Source of the DNA: UBA4742 sp002403895
GTDB taxonomy: Bacteria > Actinomycetota > Acidimicrobiia > Acidimicrobiales > Acidimicrobilacustridaceae
Assembly (NCBI GenBank): GCA_036823295.1
Contig: DAISGD010000085.1
Span: 1-9,772, forward strand
Direction: 5' to 3'
DNA length: 9,772 nt
Made by a program: the position numbers and the translations under genes. The stretch's first letter is position 1. Each line of letters begins with the position of its first letter. The notes beneath the pieces are model-generated. The model saw only the letters and a list, made by a program, of their open reading frames with translations. It made no database searches and was not told where the DNA came from. Positions 1-7,185 of the stretch are shown piece by piece.

Positions 1-110
1 GAAGCGCTACCGCGTTCTCCTCGCCCACCCTTGACCAGCACAAACAGGCCGAACTCCCCCGGCCGCGACGATCGGAGGCCTCGAAACGTATGGTCGCTAC
101 CACCGAGCGA
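1..110 (+). repeat. Dispersed structured repeat, copy A (left part cut off by the window edge)
   Basis: Positions 1-48 match copy B (2265-2312) at 43 of 48 positions without gaps. The first 21 bases are identical to copy C (7205-7225). Similarity to B continues at a lower level to about position 110, including the shared string gtcgctaccac. The arm CCCAC at 24-28 corresponds to the right arm of the hairpin seen in copies B and C; the left arm would lie just outside the window. On the minus strand, the shared string near 105 corresponds to the stop-codon region of the zinc-ribbon gene next to copy B, so A may also mark the vanished end of a related module. The element type is not recognised. 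Confidence 0.75.
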
Positions 111-280
111 AGCCGACCGGAGGGCATTTTTCGGGTACCCAAGTCCCGGGCCTCAAGGTGCCCCCAACAGCTTGCCGTAGCACCCACGCGCAGAGCCCTA
201 TCGCCGGTTCGGGCGCTTCTCGTGATGCCCTAGATCGGCACTTGGGGACAGTGGAAACCACGTGCTGTAGGCGGGTGTGT
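111..280. other. Intergenic stretch without a recognised gene
   Basis: This stretch lies between repeat copy A and the stop of the methyltransferase gene. No convincing reading frame, tRNA or promoter is visible. A small hairpin, GTGG-AAA-CCAC near 251-261, lies just past the methyltransferase stop but has no T tract, so it is not called a terminator. Confidence 0.5.
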
Positions 281-1105
281 CTACGGCTGCTTGCGCCAGA
301 CCGATACGTGTGACCGGCTGTCGCCGGTGAACGGCGACCGGTCCCAGTAGGCCCACCTGTCCGCTAGCTCGAGGCTGGCCAACCTCGCCATCAGATCGAG
401 CTCCGAGGGCCAGACGTACCGGAACGGCGTCCGCACCTCGCGGATACCGGAGCCATCAGCTACGAAGTGGTGGGAGACGGCATGCTGAGCGACGAGATCG
501 TCGTAGCGGTCGTAACCGACGTAGCCGGGCGCGTGGGCGAAGACGATGGAGTCGTGGCCCGGGACTAGGCGACGTAGGTCAGGCACGCCGACCTCGATCA
601 CAAAGCATCCACCAGGCTCAAGGTGGGCAGCGGCATTGGCGAAGCACGCGGCCTGTCGGTCCTGGCTCTCGACGTTCCCGATCGTGTTGAAAAGGAGGTA
701 GACGAGATGGAAGGTACCCTCCACCCGCGTCATGACCATGTCTCCGATCTTGACGGGGATGGCATCTCCGCCCGGCTTGGCCCGGAGCTGCGCCACCATG
801 TCTGGCGACAGCTCGATGCCGCTGACCGGCACGCCTCGGGCGGCGAGTGGCAGGGCGATTCGCCCGGTGCCGACAGCCATCTCGAGGGCGGCGCCGGTGC
901 CGGCAATCTCGGCCAGGAGATCGACGGTCGGTTGGAGCACCTCGGGCGAGCCCATGGCCCCGAGCCTGTCGTCGTAGCGGGCGGCGACCTCGCCGGCGAA
1001 ATGGTCGTCAAGCACCCGGGGAGGTTCGCATGCGACAACCAGCGAAGCGAGCGGGTTTGCGCCAGGCACAGTCCCAAAACCCGGGTCCGTGACAGTCCCT
1101 TGCAC
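281..1105 (-). CDS. Class I SAM-dependent methyltransferase
   Basis: A 274-residue Rossmann-fold methyltransferase. Motif I is EMAVGTGR (residues 75-82), the acidic end of strand 2 is GIELS (96-100), an acidic GDM follows at 121-123, the motif IV region is LVYLLFNTIGN (134-144), and a post-motif LEPGGCFVIEV (162-172) ends the SAM-binding core. The C-terminal ~100 residues include a YVWPSELDLMA segment often seen in small-molecule methyltransferases of this type. The substrate cannot be inferred. The called start is GTG at 1105 with no strong ribosome-binding site. Homologous proteins usually begin shortly before the DDHFAGEVAARYD segment, so an internal GTG at 1015 (residue 31) is a plausible true start. 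It is divergent from the gene at 1218, with 112 bp between the called starts and no clear promoter seen. It reads toward repeat copy A. Confidence 0.85.
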   Translation of the reverse strand: MQGTVTDPGFGTVPGANPLASLVVACEPPRVLDDHFAGEVAARYDDRLGAMGSPEVLQPTVDLLAEIAGTGAALEMAVGTGRIALPLAARGVPVSGIELSPDMVAQLRAKPGGDAIPVKIGDMVMTRVEGTFHLVYLLFNTIGNVESQDRQAACFANAAAHLEPGGCFVIEVGVPDLRRLVPGHDSIVFAHAPGYVGYDRYDDLVAQHAVSHHFVADGSGIREVRTPFRYVWPSELDLMARLASLELADRWAYWDRSPFTGDSRSHVSVWRKQP

Positions 1106-1217
1106 GGGGTCCAGGAGCTCGGACGGGCACGGGTCAGATTCGCTCGTAGCAGCGCAAGTTCACCGGTTGCCGTGTCCTCGCCCGCTGAGCCTCGAGTCGC
1201 GTCCTAAGGTTCGAACC

Positions 1218-1787
1218 ATGCACGACGATCCGACCGAGTACATCCGGTCACACCTGGCACACGTGCTCGACCAGATGTTCACGGCAGCTACCACCTGGTC
1301 CGCATGTCACCCCGACCGGGGCGCCGATCTGCCCGTCGACCTCGTCATCATGGCGGAGTACTCGGCGTTCCTGCACGAGCGATGCCTCTACGAGCTCGCC
1401 TGCCAGCCAAAGGGCAAGTCGTTCCGTGCCCAGGTGCTTGGCTCGGGCACAGCGCTAACGTCGCCGCTCCAGTTGCGTTGGTACGACCACCTCAACGCAG
1501 CCGTGCTGCATGTCTACCGTCGGGGCATCGAGCCCGACCCAGTTGTTGACGGTGACCACCTCAAGGACCAAGTAGCGGACCTCGCACGCGACGTGTACTC
1601 GCTCTATCGCAGGATCGAGTCCGAACTTCCGAAGCCTGAGCGACGCGCCATGTCGGTTGCGCTCGCGTCAGCGCAGCGCAAGTCCGATCGCGTGGCTGAC
1701 TCGTTCGGCATAGCCACCATCGGCTGGGACGCCGCAGATCCGTTCGCCGGCTGGGGTCGTGCCAAGTGGTGGCCGACCGACGGATGA
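1218..1787 (+). CDS. Hypothetical protein, 189 aa
   Basis: The frame is open from 1089, but ATG at 1218 is preferred. It follows a modest AAGG element at 1205-1208, and the upstream residues look like non-coding translation. The product is soluble, with no signal peptide or membrane segment. It looks mostly helical, with several charged amphipathic stretches (for example DHLKDQVADLARDVYSLYRRIE). Its C-terminus is rich in tryptophan and glycine (DPFAGWGRAKWWPTDG). I do not recognise the family. It stands alone between the divergent methyltransferase and the broken metallophosphoesterase, 123 bp upstream of the latter on the same strand. All three genes lie between repeat copies A and B. Confidence 0.6.
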   Translation: MHDDPTEYIRSHLAHVLDQMFTAATTWSACHPDRGADLPVDLVIMAEYSAFLHERCLYELACQPKGKSFRAQVLGSGTALTSPLQLRWYDHLNAAVLHVYRRGIEPDPVVDGDHLKDQVADLARDVYSLYRRIESELPKPERRAMSVALASAQRKSDRVADSFGIATIGWDAADPFAGWGRAKWWPTDG

Positions 1788-1910
1788 GTCGATGGCCCGA
1801 TCGACCGCCTCAGAACCCCGGTTGGGAGGGAAGCGTTTAGCGCTGCGTTCACCACTTCGGTGTCGCCCGTCGCCTTGTGTCGGCGGAGGAGTCTCGGGGT
1901 AGCCAAGTCT

Positions 1911-2298
1911 GTGTCCGTGCGACTCGGTCTGATGTCCGACATCCACGGGAATCCGGTCGCCCTCGACGCGGTCATCGCCGACGGTGCGACCGCTGGGGTC
2001 GAGGCATGGTGGGTCTTGGGTGACCTGGTGGCGATCGGTCTGAGTCCTGTGTCGACGGCGGAGCGGCTGGCGAAGCTCGAACTGGTCCGGTTCGTGCGAG
2101 GCAACACCGACCGCTACGTCGTCTCGGGGCGACCGTCCGCCGCCCCACCCTGTCGACGTCGAACGCGATCCGGGTATCGCCTCCACACCGAAACTGCGAT
2201 GGAATCTGGCGGCCGAGCGAACGCGGATCATCCTGCCGAGCTCGTGGTGGGGAGCGTCGGCGATGAAACACTGCCGCGTTCTCGTCGCCCACCTTTGA
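1911..2298 (+). pseudogene. Metallophosphoesterase (calcineurin-like) remnant, frameshifted and truncated
   Basis: The N-terminus is typical of small actinobacterial phosphodiesterases. It has the metal-binding DIHGN, then GVEAWWVLGDLVAIGLSP with the GD motif, then FVRGNTDRYVVSG with the GNxD motif. The reading frame breaks in the four-G run at 2126-2129. If one G is dropped, the sequence continues as GDRPPPHPVDVERDPGIAS, which is what I would expect after the GNTDRYVV motif in this family. The shifted frame then loses resemblance and stops at TGA 2296-2298, inside repeat copy B. The histidine-rich C-terminal half (the GGHTH region) is absent. GTG at 1911 or 1917 is the likely old start, downstream of a GGAGGAG at 1885-1891. 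A functional enzyme is very unlikely. An error in the G run would remove the frameshift but not the truncation. Confidence 0.75.
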
Positions 2299-2366
2299 CC
2301 AGCACAAACAGGTCGAATCCTCTGCGCTCGCGGTTCGGAGACCTCGTTTCGTAGCGTCGCTACCAC
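2246..2366 (+). repeat. Dispersed structured repeat, copy B
   Basis: This copy matches A over about 105 bp and C over about 60 bp. It can fold as an imperfect hairpin. The outer stem GGTGGG (2246-2251) pairs with CCCACC (2288-2293). A mismatch follows at 2252/2287, then C2255-G2284 and G2256-C2283, then an inner GCG (2260-2262) pairs with CGC (2275-2277). Compared with copy C, two stem pairs differ on both sides while staying paired. The right-hand part carries the conserved TTGACCAGCACAAACAGG (2295-2312) shared with A. The end of the repeat overlaps the last codons and stop of the zinc-ribbon gene at 2360. Confidence 0.75.
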
Positions 2367-3169
2367 TGCTCGGCCCGGAGCTTCTCGAGCTGGGCTTCGA
2401 GCCGCTTGATCTCAGCATCGCGACGCTCAATCCTCTTCGTTCGGTTCGCCTCGTTCCGCTCAGCGTTTCGTGCCGCCCGGTCCCGCTCCTCTTGTTCCCT
2501 GTGGGCGCGTTCAAGCAGGGCGTTCACCGCGGCCTGTGTTGCCGGGCTGGGAGACGGGTAGCCACAACAACGAACGCAGTGACGGCGACCATCGCCCACG
2601 GCGGTACCGCCAACCGCACATTGGCCGTGCTCGCTCACGAAAGATTCTCGCGCGGTCGGTGTGTCGGGATCGAGCCAGGGATGACCGCACCCGGGACACG
2701 GCTCGCGTGCCTGCATCTGCAGCCAGCTTTGCAGCTTGTACGGCATGGGTCGACAGGCGCGGATCGTCCGTTCGTGCTCCTCGCGAGCGACACGAGCGTT
2801 GTCAACGTGCCGCACGACCTCGTCGAGGGGAAGGTCCGCGAGGGCTGCGAGCCGCTCCCAGGTCCGTTGGCGGGCGCCGAGGTGCCGTCCTTGGATCACG
2901 TCACACCAGCGCGGGCCGAGCGCGGCACGTACCGCGTCCCGATCGAGGTAGTCGTCGGTCGTTTGCGGCAGCCGCTCAGCGAGGATCGGAAAGGTGACGT
3001 GTAGCCACGGGTTGGTCTGCTCTCCAGGGCGCGCCAGCCAGGCGATGTAGCGCGGGTGGAAGTTGCCATTCTCGAGCCGGGTGGGGTCGTCAAGCCGCGG
3101 ACGGACCTGTGCGGCGCGTTCCCGCGTGACGATCTCCTCGTTCGCATTCTTGGTGCTTCGCGCAGCCAT
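2360..3169 (-). CDS. Zinc-ribbon and coiled-coil protein of unknown function, 269 aa
   Basis: The start is ATG 3169. A GGAGG sits 5 bases upstream of it, whereas the longer open frame to 3214 has no such signal. The N-terminal 150 residues are helical and charged, with conserved-looking HPRYIAWLARPGEQTNPWLHVTFPILAERLP and GPRWCDVIQGR segments. A probable zinc ribbon follows: CPGC at 158-161 and CVRC at 198-201, with extra cysteines at 184 and 202. The last ~50 residues, rich in Arg, Glu and Lys, form a predicted coiled coil ending LEAQLEKLRAEQW. It is the last gene of the three-gene minus-strand set, 94 bp after the nuclease-like gene. Its strong ribosome-binding site and upstream palindrome suggest it can also be expressed separately. 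I do not recognise the family; a nucleic-acid-binding or scaffold role is inference from the zinc ribbon and context. Confidence 0.75.
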   Translation of the reverse strand: MAARSTKNANEEIVTRERAAQVRPRLDDPTRLENGNFHPRYIAWLARPGEQTNPWLHVTFPILAERLPQTTDDYLDRDAVRAALGPRWCDVIQGRHLGARQRTWERLAALADLPLDEVVRHVDNARVAREEHERTIRACRPMPYKLQSWLQMQAREPCPGCGHPWLDPDTPTARESFVSEHGQCAVGGTAVGDGRRHCVRCCGYPSPSPATQAAVNALLERAHREQEERDRAARNAERNEANRTKRIERRDAEIKRLEAQLEKLRAEQW

Positions 3170-3174
3170 CGGGA

Positions 3175-3179
3175 CCTCC
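3175..3179 (-). promoter_or_regulatory. Shine-Dalgarno site of the zinc-ribbon gene
   Basis: On the minus strand GGAGG is followed by five bases and then the ATG at 3169. This site decides the start codon: the upstream in-frame start at 3214 would add 15 residues and lacks a comparable signal. Confidence 0.7.
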
Positions 3180-3188
3180 AGTGCCGAC

Positions 3189-3202
3189 AAGCCAGTTGGC
3201 TT
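3189..3202. promoter_or_regulatory. Inverted repeat upstream of the zinc-ribbon gene (possible operator)
   Basis: The sequence AAGCCA-GT-TGGCTT is a 6-bp perfect inverted repeat with a 2-bp centre, about 20 bp before the start codon at 3169. It lies in the only sizeable gap inside the three-gene set. It could be a binding site for a dimeric regulator or a small mRNA hairpin. No -35/-10 pair was recognised around it. Confidence 0.3.
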
Positions 3203-3263
3203 CGATGGGCTCAACTCTCCCAGCTCTCAGAATTCGCGTGACGATCTGAACCTCGGCGCGCCG

Positions 3264-4520
3264 CTACGAAGGGTCTCCGGGCCGAGGGAACGCGATCACC
3301 TCGACGCCGAAGCGCCCTGCGAGGTCACGGTGACGTTGGATGGTCTGGTCCGCTCCGGCGGTAGGAGTTGGGAAGGCGAGCCCTGCCTGACATTCGGTGC
3401 GGGCAAGGTGGTGGTAGTTGAAGAAGGGGTCAAGACTGCCTGCTGTCCTGATGAAATGGCGGTAGAGCACGGCTTGGCCGATGCCGTGACGCAGGTACTT
3501 TCCGTGTCCTCCGCCAGCGTCCTGGTCTTTGAGTTCGATGGCCCACGGGCGGCGATATTCGTCCGCCAGGAGGGCATCGAGGTAGCGGGCGGGCCGGCTC
3601 ACGTCACCCCACAATGTCGGGAACTGGGCAGCCCGGATCGCCCGATCCTCGACTGGTACGGCAAGTCCGAGCAACCCGCCCGTCGCGCTGGTGAGCTTCA
3701 GTCGGCCGCTCAGCAGGTGGGCCTCCAAGGCGTGCTCAGCTTGGCCGTGTCCGAGGACTGCGCCCGGAAATGCCGGATCGGTCCACGCAGCTACAAGGCG
3801 CTCGATCAACGTGACCAACTCGGGCAGGCTGGCGGACGTGAAGGTCCGTGGCAGGTCGCCGACGACGGTTCTCCATGCGGCTCGGGGCTCGCCGCGAGCG
3901 GAGAGATCCCTTGAATCCAGTGCGAACGTCGCAGTCGCCGAGCCGACTCGTCCGATGGCCAGCCCGTCAAGGCGCATCTGCCAAGGTTCCAACTCATCCA
4001 TTGACGACAACTTCGGGTAGAGGTTGAACGCCGGATGGGTGACCTGTCGGCCTAGCTCCGCAGCCAGGCCGACAACCGCGCGCTGTGATTCCCTCACCAG
4101 CATCGTGTTCCACCGCTTGGGGGTGAGAGTCGTGAACGCAGCCGGTGTCGTCTCGATGGCGGTCGGTGGTCCCTCCTCATCGAGAACCCAGACTCGAAGG
4201 TTCGGGCCGTCGGTCAGCCGGTCGACGATTGTGCCGATGGCGCCGAGCTGTTCCTTGAGGGCTGAGTCACCGACTCCCCGGCGGGACGGGACACCCAGGA
4301 TCAAGTGAAGTGTGTCATCGGCCTCGGTCGCGGTGGCGAGGTACCACGCCACAGCGTCGAGGACCGCGTTGATCCGCACTGCCCCGTCCGCATCAGATCC
4401 GACACCGACCGTGTGCGCTCCGTTCCACCGGAACCGCAAGAGCTTGGAGGTGATGGACAGGACATTGTCGCGTGCGTCGACCACTGGGCCGTCGCCGTTG
4501 ACCAGCGCCCATTGCTTCAA
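3264..4520 (-). CDS. Protein with PD-(D/E)XK nuclease-like C-terminal domain, 418 aa
   Basis: Residues 1-250 are unrecognised; strand patterns such as LHLILGVPS and LRVWVLDEEG suggest an alpha/beta fold. The C-terminal part has the order expected for a PD-(D/E)XK nuclease. A helix with acidic residues (AEHALEAHLL, 261-270) comes first, then YLDALL with D315, then WAIELKD with E329 and K331 on the next strand, then a helix with Q349 and Y353 (IGQAVLYRHF). The D...ExK spacing and the Q/Y helix are typical of Holliday-resolvase and restriction-type folds. This is pattern recognition without a profile search. The start is TTG at 4520, 16 bp after the stop of the MBL gene. The nearest GGGAGG lies about 21 bases upstream, so translational coupling to the MBL gene is likely. 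A perfect 10-bp palindrome, CGGCGCGCCG, directly follows the stop codon. Confidence 0.65.
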   Translation of the reverse strand: MKQWALVNGDGPVVDARDNVLSITSKLLRFRWNGAHTVGVGSDADGAVRINAVLDAVAWYLATATEADDTLHLILGVPSRRGVGDSALKEQLGAIGTIVDRLTDGPNLRVWVLDEEGPPTAIETTPAAFTTLTPKRWNTMLVRESQRAVVGLAAELGRQVTHPAFNLYPKLSSMDELEPWQMRLDGLAIGRVGSATATFALDSRDLSARGEPRAAWRTVVGDLPRTFTSASLPELVTLIERLVAAWTDPAFPGAVLGHGQAEHALEAHLLSGRLKLTSATGGLLGLAVPVEDRAIRAAQFPTLWGDVSRPARYLDALLADEYRRPWAIELKDQDAGGGHGKYLRHGIGQAVLYRHFIRTAGSLDPFFNYHHLARTECQAGLAFPTPTAGADQTIQRHRDLAGRFGVEVIAFPRPGDPS

Positions 4521-4536
4521 CGATGACGTGTCGATA

Positions 4537-5778
4537 TCAGACCTCCCACCAGGTCCCGTCGGCGTGTTGGTCGACTCGCGGGAAGTGGTCCTTGTACCGG
4601 TGGCTGGCTTCGGAGTGGATCGGAACGACTCGGGCGGGGTCGAACGCCGCGACGAGACGCTGGAGGTCGTCGATGGACGCGTGGCCGGAGGTGTGGTGTT
4701 CGATGACGGGGACGGCTGCGTCGTTGAGCATCTTGATCATTCGGAGACCGGCGGGTGCCGTGAGGTAACCGTCCCACATCGACCACACCACGGCGCCGTC
4801 GTGGAGCGCCCCGGCGTCCAACAACTCTTGCGCGGTTGAGGACGTGCCGAGGTACGCCACCTTGCCGCGTTCGGTCGCCAAGTCCTCGGGATAGAGACGG
4901 ATGGGCGCAATCTGGGCGACCCGATCGAACTCTCTGGTCTGAAGGACCCGCCTGCGCTGCCGCCAAGGGACATACACCGCGAACCCGTCGAATCCCGGCT
5001 GCGGGATCGTCGACCGTCCGGTGGCCTGCGCCATCGTGGCCGTGTAGAGATCGACCACCAGGATTCGGCCCGCACGACGGGCCGCCCGGTAGACGGTCAC
5101 AAGCCGGTCGATGTTCTGCGCCGACGAGAACGTGGCCACCATCCCGGTCGTCGCCCGGAACGTCTCGACTAGGTCGGCCTCAACGGACTGCTCCGAACTG
5201 CGAGGTGCGGTTCGGGCCGAGCCTCGGACATGGGTCCCCTCCATGAGCAGAACGTCGACGAGCGGCGCGTCGGCCACGAGACGATCGAACAGCCGGGCCT
5301 TACGGCCGTGCCCCCTGAGGTCGCCCGTGTAGAACAGGCGTCGCCCGTTCGCCTCGACCAGCAGCGAGTAGGCGTCGAACGCTGAATGGTCGGCGAGAAA
5401 CGGCGTGATCGTGAACGGCCCCAAGCGCAACGGCACCCGATCGTGGAGATGGCCCGCCAACGGCGGACATCGGCTCACCGGCGAGAAGAACGACGCGGCT
5501 GTCAGCACCTGGGACGCTTCCTCACCCAAATAGACCGGCACGCCCTCGCCGAGCTGACCGGCGAGACCGTAGTGGTCAAGATGGGGATGGCTGAGCACGA
5601 CTCCGTGCATCCGTCCGTCCGGTCTTGACAGTCCGACAATCTCGGGCAGCGGTACCTGATCGTCCCAACCCGCCGACAAGGGCCGGCCCAGATCCAGCAC
5701 GATGCGATCGTGATCCGACCCGACCTCAACGCAGCTCCCACCAATCTCGTGTGCCCCACGGTGAATGCAGACGCGCAT
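4537..5778 (-). CDS. MBL-fold (beta-CASP, RNase J-like) metallohydrolase
   Basis: A 413-residue metallo-beta-lactamase-fold hydrolase. SHPHLDHYG (63-71) supplies the HxHxDH metal site (H64, H66, D68, H69). ADHSAFDAYS (129-138) gives the next histidine, and FYTGDLRGHGRK (149-160) the bridging aspartate. HTSGHAS (362-368) and VPIHSE (385-390) correspond to beta-CASP motifs B and C, as in RNase J (HxSGHA and PxHGE). The middle region (about 185-345) is the beta-CASP cap. All metal-binding residues appear intact, so it is probably an active RNA or DNA exo/endonuclease. At 413 residues it is shorter than RNase J (about 550) and lacks that family's C-terminal domain. It starts at ATG 5778 with a weak GGATC-type upstream site. 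It is the first gene of the three-gene set, with an IS630 element 113 bp upstream. Confidence 0.9.
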   Translation of the reverse strand: MRVCIHRGAHEIGGSCVEVGSDHDRIVLDLGRPLSAGWDDQVPLPEIVGLSRPDGRMHGVVLSHPHLDHYGLAGQLGEGVPVYLGEEASQVLTAASFFSPVSRCPPLAGHLHDRVPLRLGPFTITPFLADHSAFDAYSLLVEANGRRLFYTGDLRGHGRKARLFDRLVADAPLVDVLLMEGTHVRGSARTAPRSSEQSVEADLVETFRATTGMVATFSSAQNIDRLVTVYRAARRAGRILVVDLYTATMAQATGRSTIPQPGFDGFAVYVPWRQRRRVLQTREFDRVAQIAPIRLYPEDLATERGKVAYLGTSSTAQELLDAGALHDGAVVWSMWDGYLTAPAGLRMIKMLNDAAVPVIEHHTSGHASIDDLQRLVAAFDPARVVPIHSEASHRYKDHFPRVDQHADGTWWEV

Positions 5779-5891
5779 CAGATGTGATCCACGCTCAACT
5801 GCTCAAGTCCCCGATCGTCCATGGTCGCCATCATGACGAGAGGGTGTGACAAGCTCATCGGCGGCGCCGAGCACCGGCCACCTCCCAGCTA

Positions 5892-5905
5892 GTGCTCTGA
5901 CCACA
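5892..5905 (+). repeat. IS630 terminal inverted repeat (transposase 3' end side)
   Basis: GTGCTCTGACCACA, perfectly complementary to 7099-7112. The transposase stop codon lies 12 bp further in. Confidence 0.92.
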
Positions 5906-5917
5906 AACGTTCGCGCG

Positions 5918-7043
5918 CTATGCGGCGCGGCGGTTGGGGTGGCCCCATCGGCGTTGTTGTTCGCCGCGGATGCGGGCTCGGTGGCGGCGTTCGGCTTCGA
6001 GGAGGTCGGGGTCTCGGGTGTGGTTGTTGCGCCAGCGCAGGTAAGCACGGATCGCTCGAGCCAGGGCGAGGTGGTCGGCGTGGTCGCTGTTGGCCAGGGC
6101 GAATTGGCGCAGCGGCCCGAAGTGCGCCTCGATCGGGTTCGCCCTGACGCGTAGGTGGGGGTGAACACGAGCTCGACACCGTTGGCGTCGCACCACTCGC
6201 GCAGGGTCCGGTTCTTGTGATGGTTCAGGTTGTCGAGGATCACGTGGATCGGTTCGCCGTCATCGACACGGGCCCGGATCGACTGCAACGCCCGCAGCGT
6301 CGGCGCCCACCCCTTGACCTTCTCGATGGTGCCCCACAGGCGGTCCTGGCCGATCGAGTAGCAGGGGAACAGCTGCCGGGACCCATGGGGCTTGTGGTAG
6401 TTCGCCCGCAACCGTTGCGGCTTGCCGACCGGCGCCCAGGCTGAGCCTCCCACCGCTTGATCGTCAGCGGCCCGAACTCATCGAACGCGAACGTGCGGTC
6501 CCGGGCGTGGTCCAACAGCCACTCGATCCGGGCCAGCTTCTCCTCTTTGAGCGGGTCGGGAGACTCCTTCCACGTCTTGGTCCGCTGGAACGTGACGCCC
6601 TCCGCGGCGAGGATCTGACGGAGCCGTTCCCGCCCGACGCGGACCCGCCGACCCTTCCTCGACCCCAGGTAGTCGGCGAGCTTGCGGATCGACCAGTGCG
6701 TGAACGGGCACCCCAGCTTGGTGGGCCGGGACTTGGCCGTCTCGACGATGAACTCACGGTCAGTCGTCGTGATCTGGCGGGGACGGCCACCCGCCCACTG
6801 AGGGTCCAGCGATCGCATCCCCAGATCGTTGAACCGGTGGATCATCTCGCGAACCCGGTCCGGCGACGTCTGCACCAGCCGGGCGATCGCCGCCACGTCG
6901 TTCCCGCCCGCCGACGCCAACACCACCATCGCTCGTCGCCACTTCACGATCGACCGGTCGGACTTGCCGCCCCGACGAACGATCCGCTGCAACTCTCGAC
7001 CTTCCGCGTCGTTCAAGCGACGCACACGCACACGTTCTGCCAT
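5918..7043 (-). pseudogene. IS630-family DDE transposase, split by two frameshifts
   Basis: The preferred start is ATG 7043 (MAERVRVRRLND). The frame is open back to a TTG at 7094, close to the inverted repeat. An N-terminal helix-turn-helix region (VAAIARLVQTSPDRVREMIHRF) is followed by a winged segment (IRKLADYLG) and FAFDEFGPLTIK with the first catalytic Asp. At about 6453 the frame changes by -1; the next frame gives GGSAWAPVGKPQRL, HVILDNLNHHK with the second Asp, and VFTPTYAS. At about 6145 it changes again by -1; the last frame gives ANPIEAHFGPLRQF with the catalytic Glu, and ends at 5918. All three catalytic residues survive, but in three frames. Some IS630 elements use one programmed frameshift. 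Two shifts without a canonical slippery heptamer look like single-base deletions, so this copy is probably inactive on its own. Confidence 0.85.
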
Positions 7044-7098
7044 CCACCGATCAAAACAGCTCCAACGAACGAAGTGGTGGACGCGACCCTCCAACCAG

Positions 7099-7112
7099 TG
7101 TGGTCAGAGCAC
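7099..7112 (-). repeat. IS630 terminal inverted repeat (transposase 5' end side)
   Basis: On the plus strand TGTGGTCAGAGCAC, the exact complement of 5892-5905, followed by TA at 7113-7114. Confidence 0.92.
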
Positions 7113-7185
7113 TAGCGAGCTCCAGATGCGGTCCCCCCGACATGATCCGTCGTCGATGACGGCGCTCGAACAGTTGCTTACCGTG

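Larger units (their letters stand above)
5892..7112 (-). mobile_element. IS630-family insertion sequence, 1221 bp, intact ends
   Basis: The element is bounded by perfect 14-bp inverted repeats, GTGCTCTGACCACA at 5892-5905 and its complement at 7099-7112. TA lies directly outside both ends (5890-5891 and 7113-7114), the expected target duplication of IS630/Tc1-type elements. The single transposase gene is on the minus strand. The element lies between repeat copy C and the MBL gene and reads in the same direction as the three-gene set. Removing it and one TA restores a continuous sequence around CCCAGCTAGCGAGC. Confidence 0.92.

Noticed and set aside
623..1207. Long plus-strand open frame of 194 codons
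   Set aside because: It lies opposite the methyltransferase, whose frame carries clear SAM motifs. The plus-strand translation shows no domain and is the usual antisense shadow of high-GC coding DNA.
1788..1805. Hairpin GTCGAT-GGCCCG-ATCGAC directly after the stop of the 189-aa gene
   Set aside because: A six-pair stem of modest strength without a T tract is too weak to call a terminator.
3063..3914. 283-codon plus-strand open frame
   Set aside because: It covers parts of two minus-strand genes that have better motifs and start signals. The translation has no recognisable domain.
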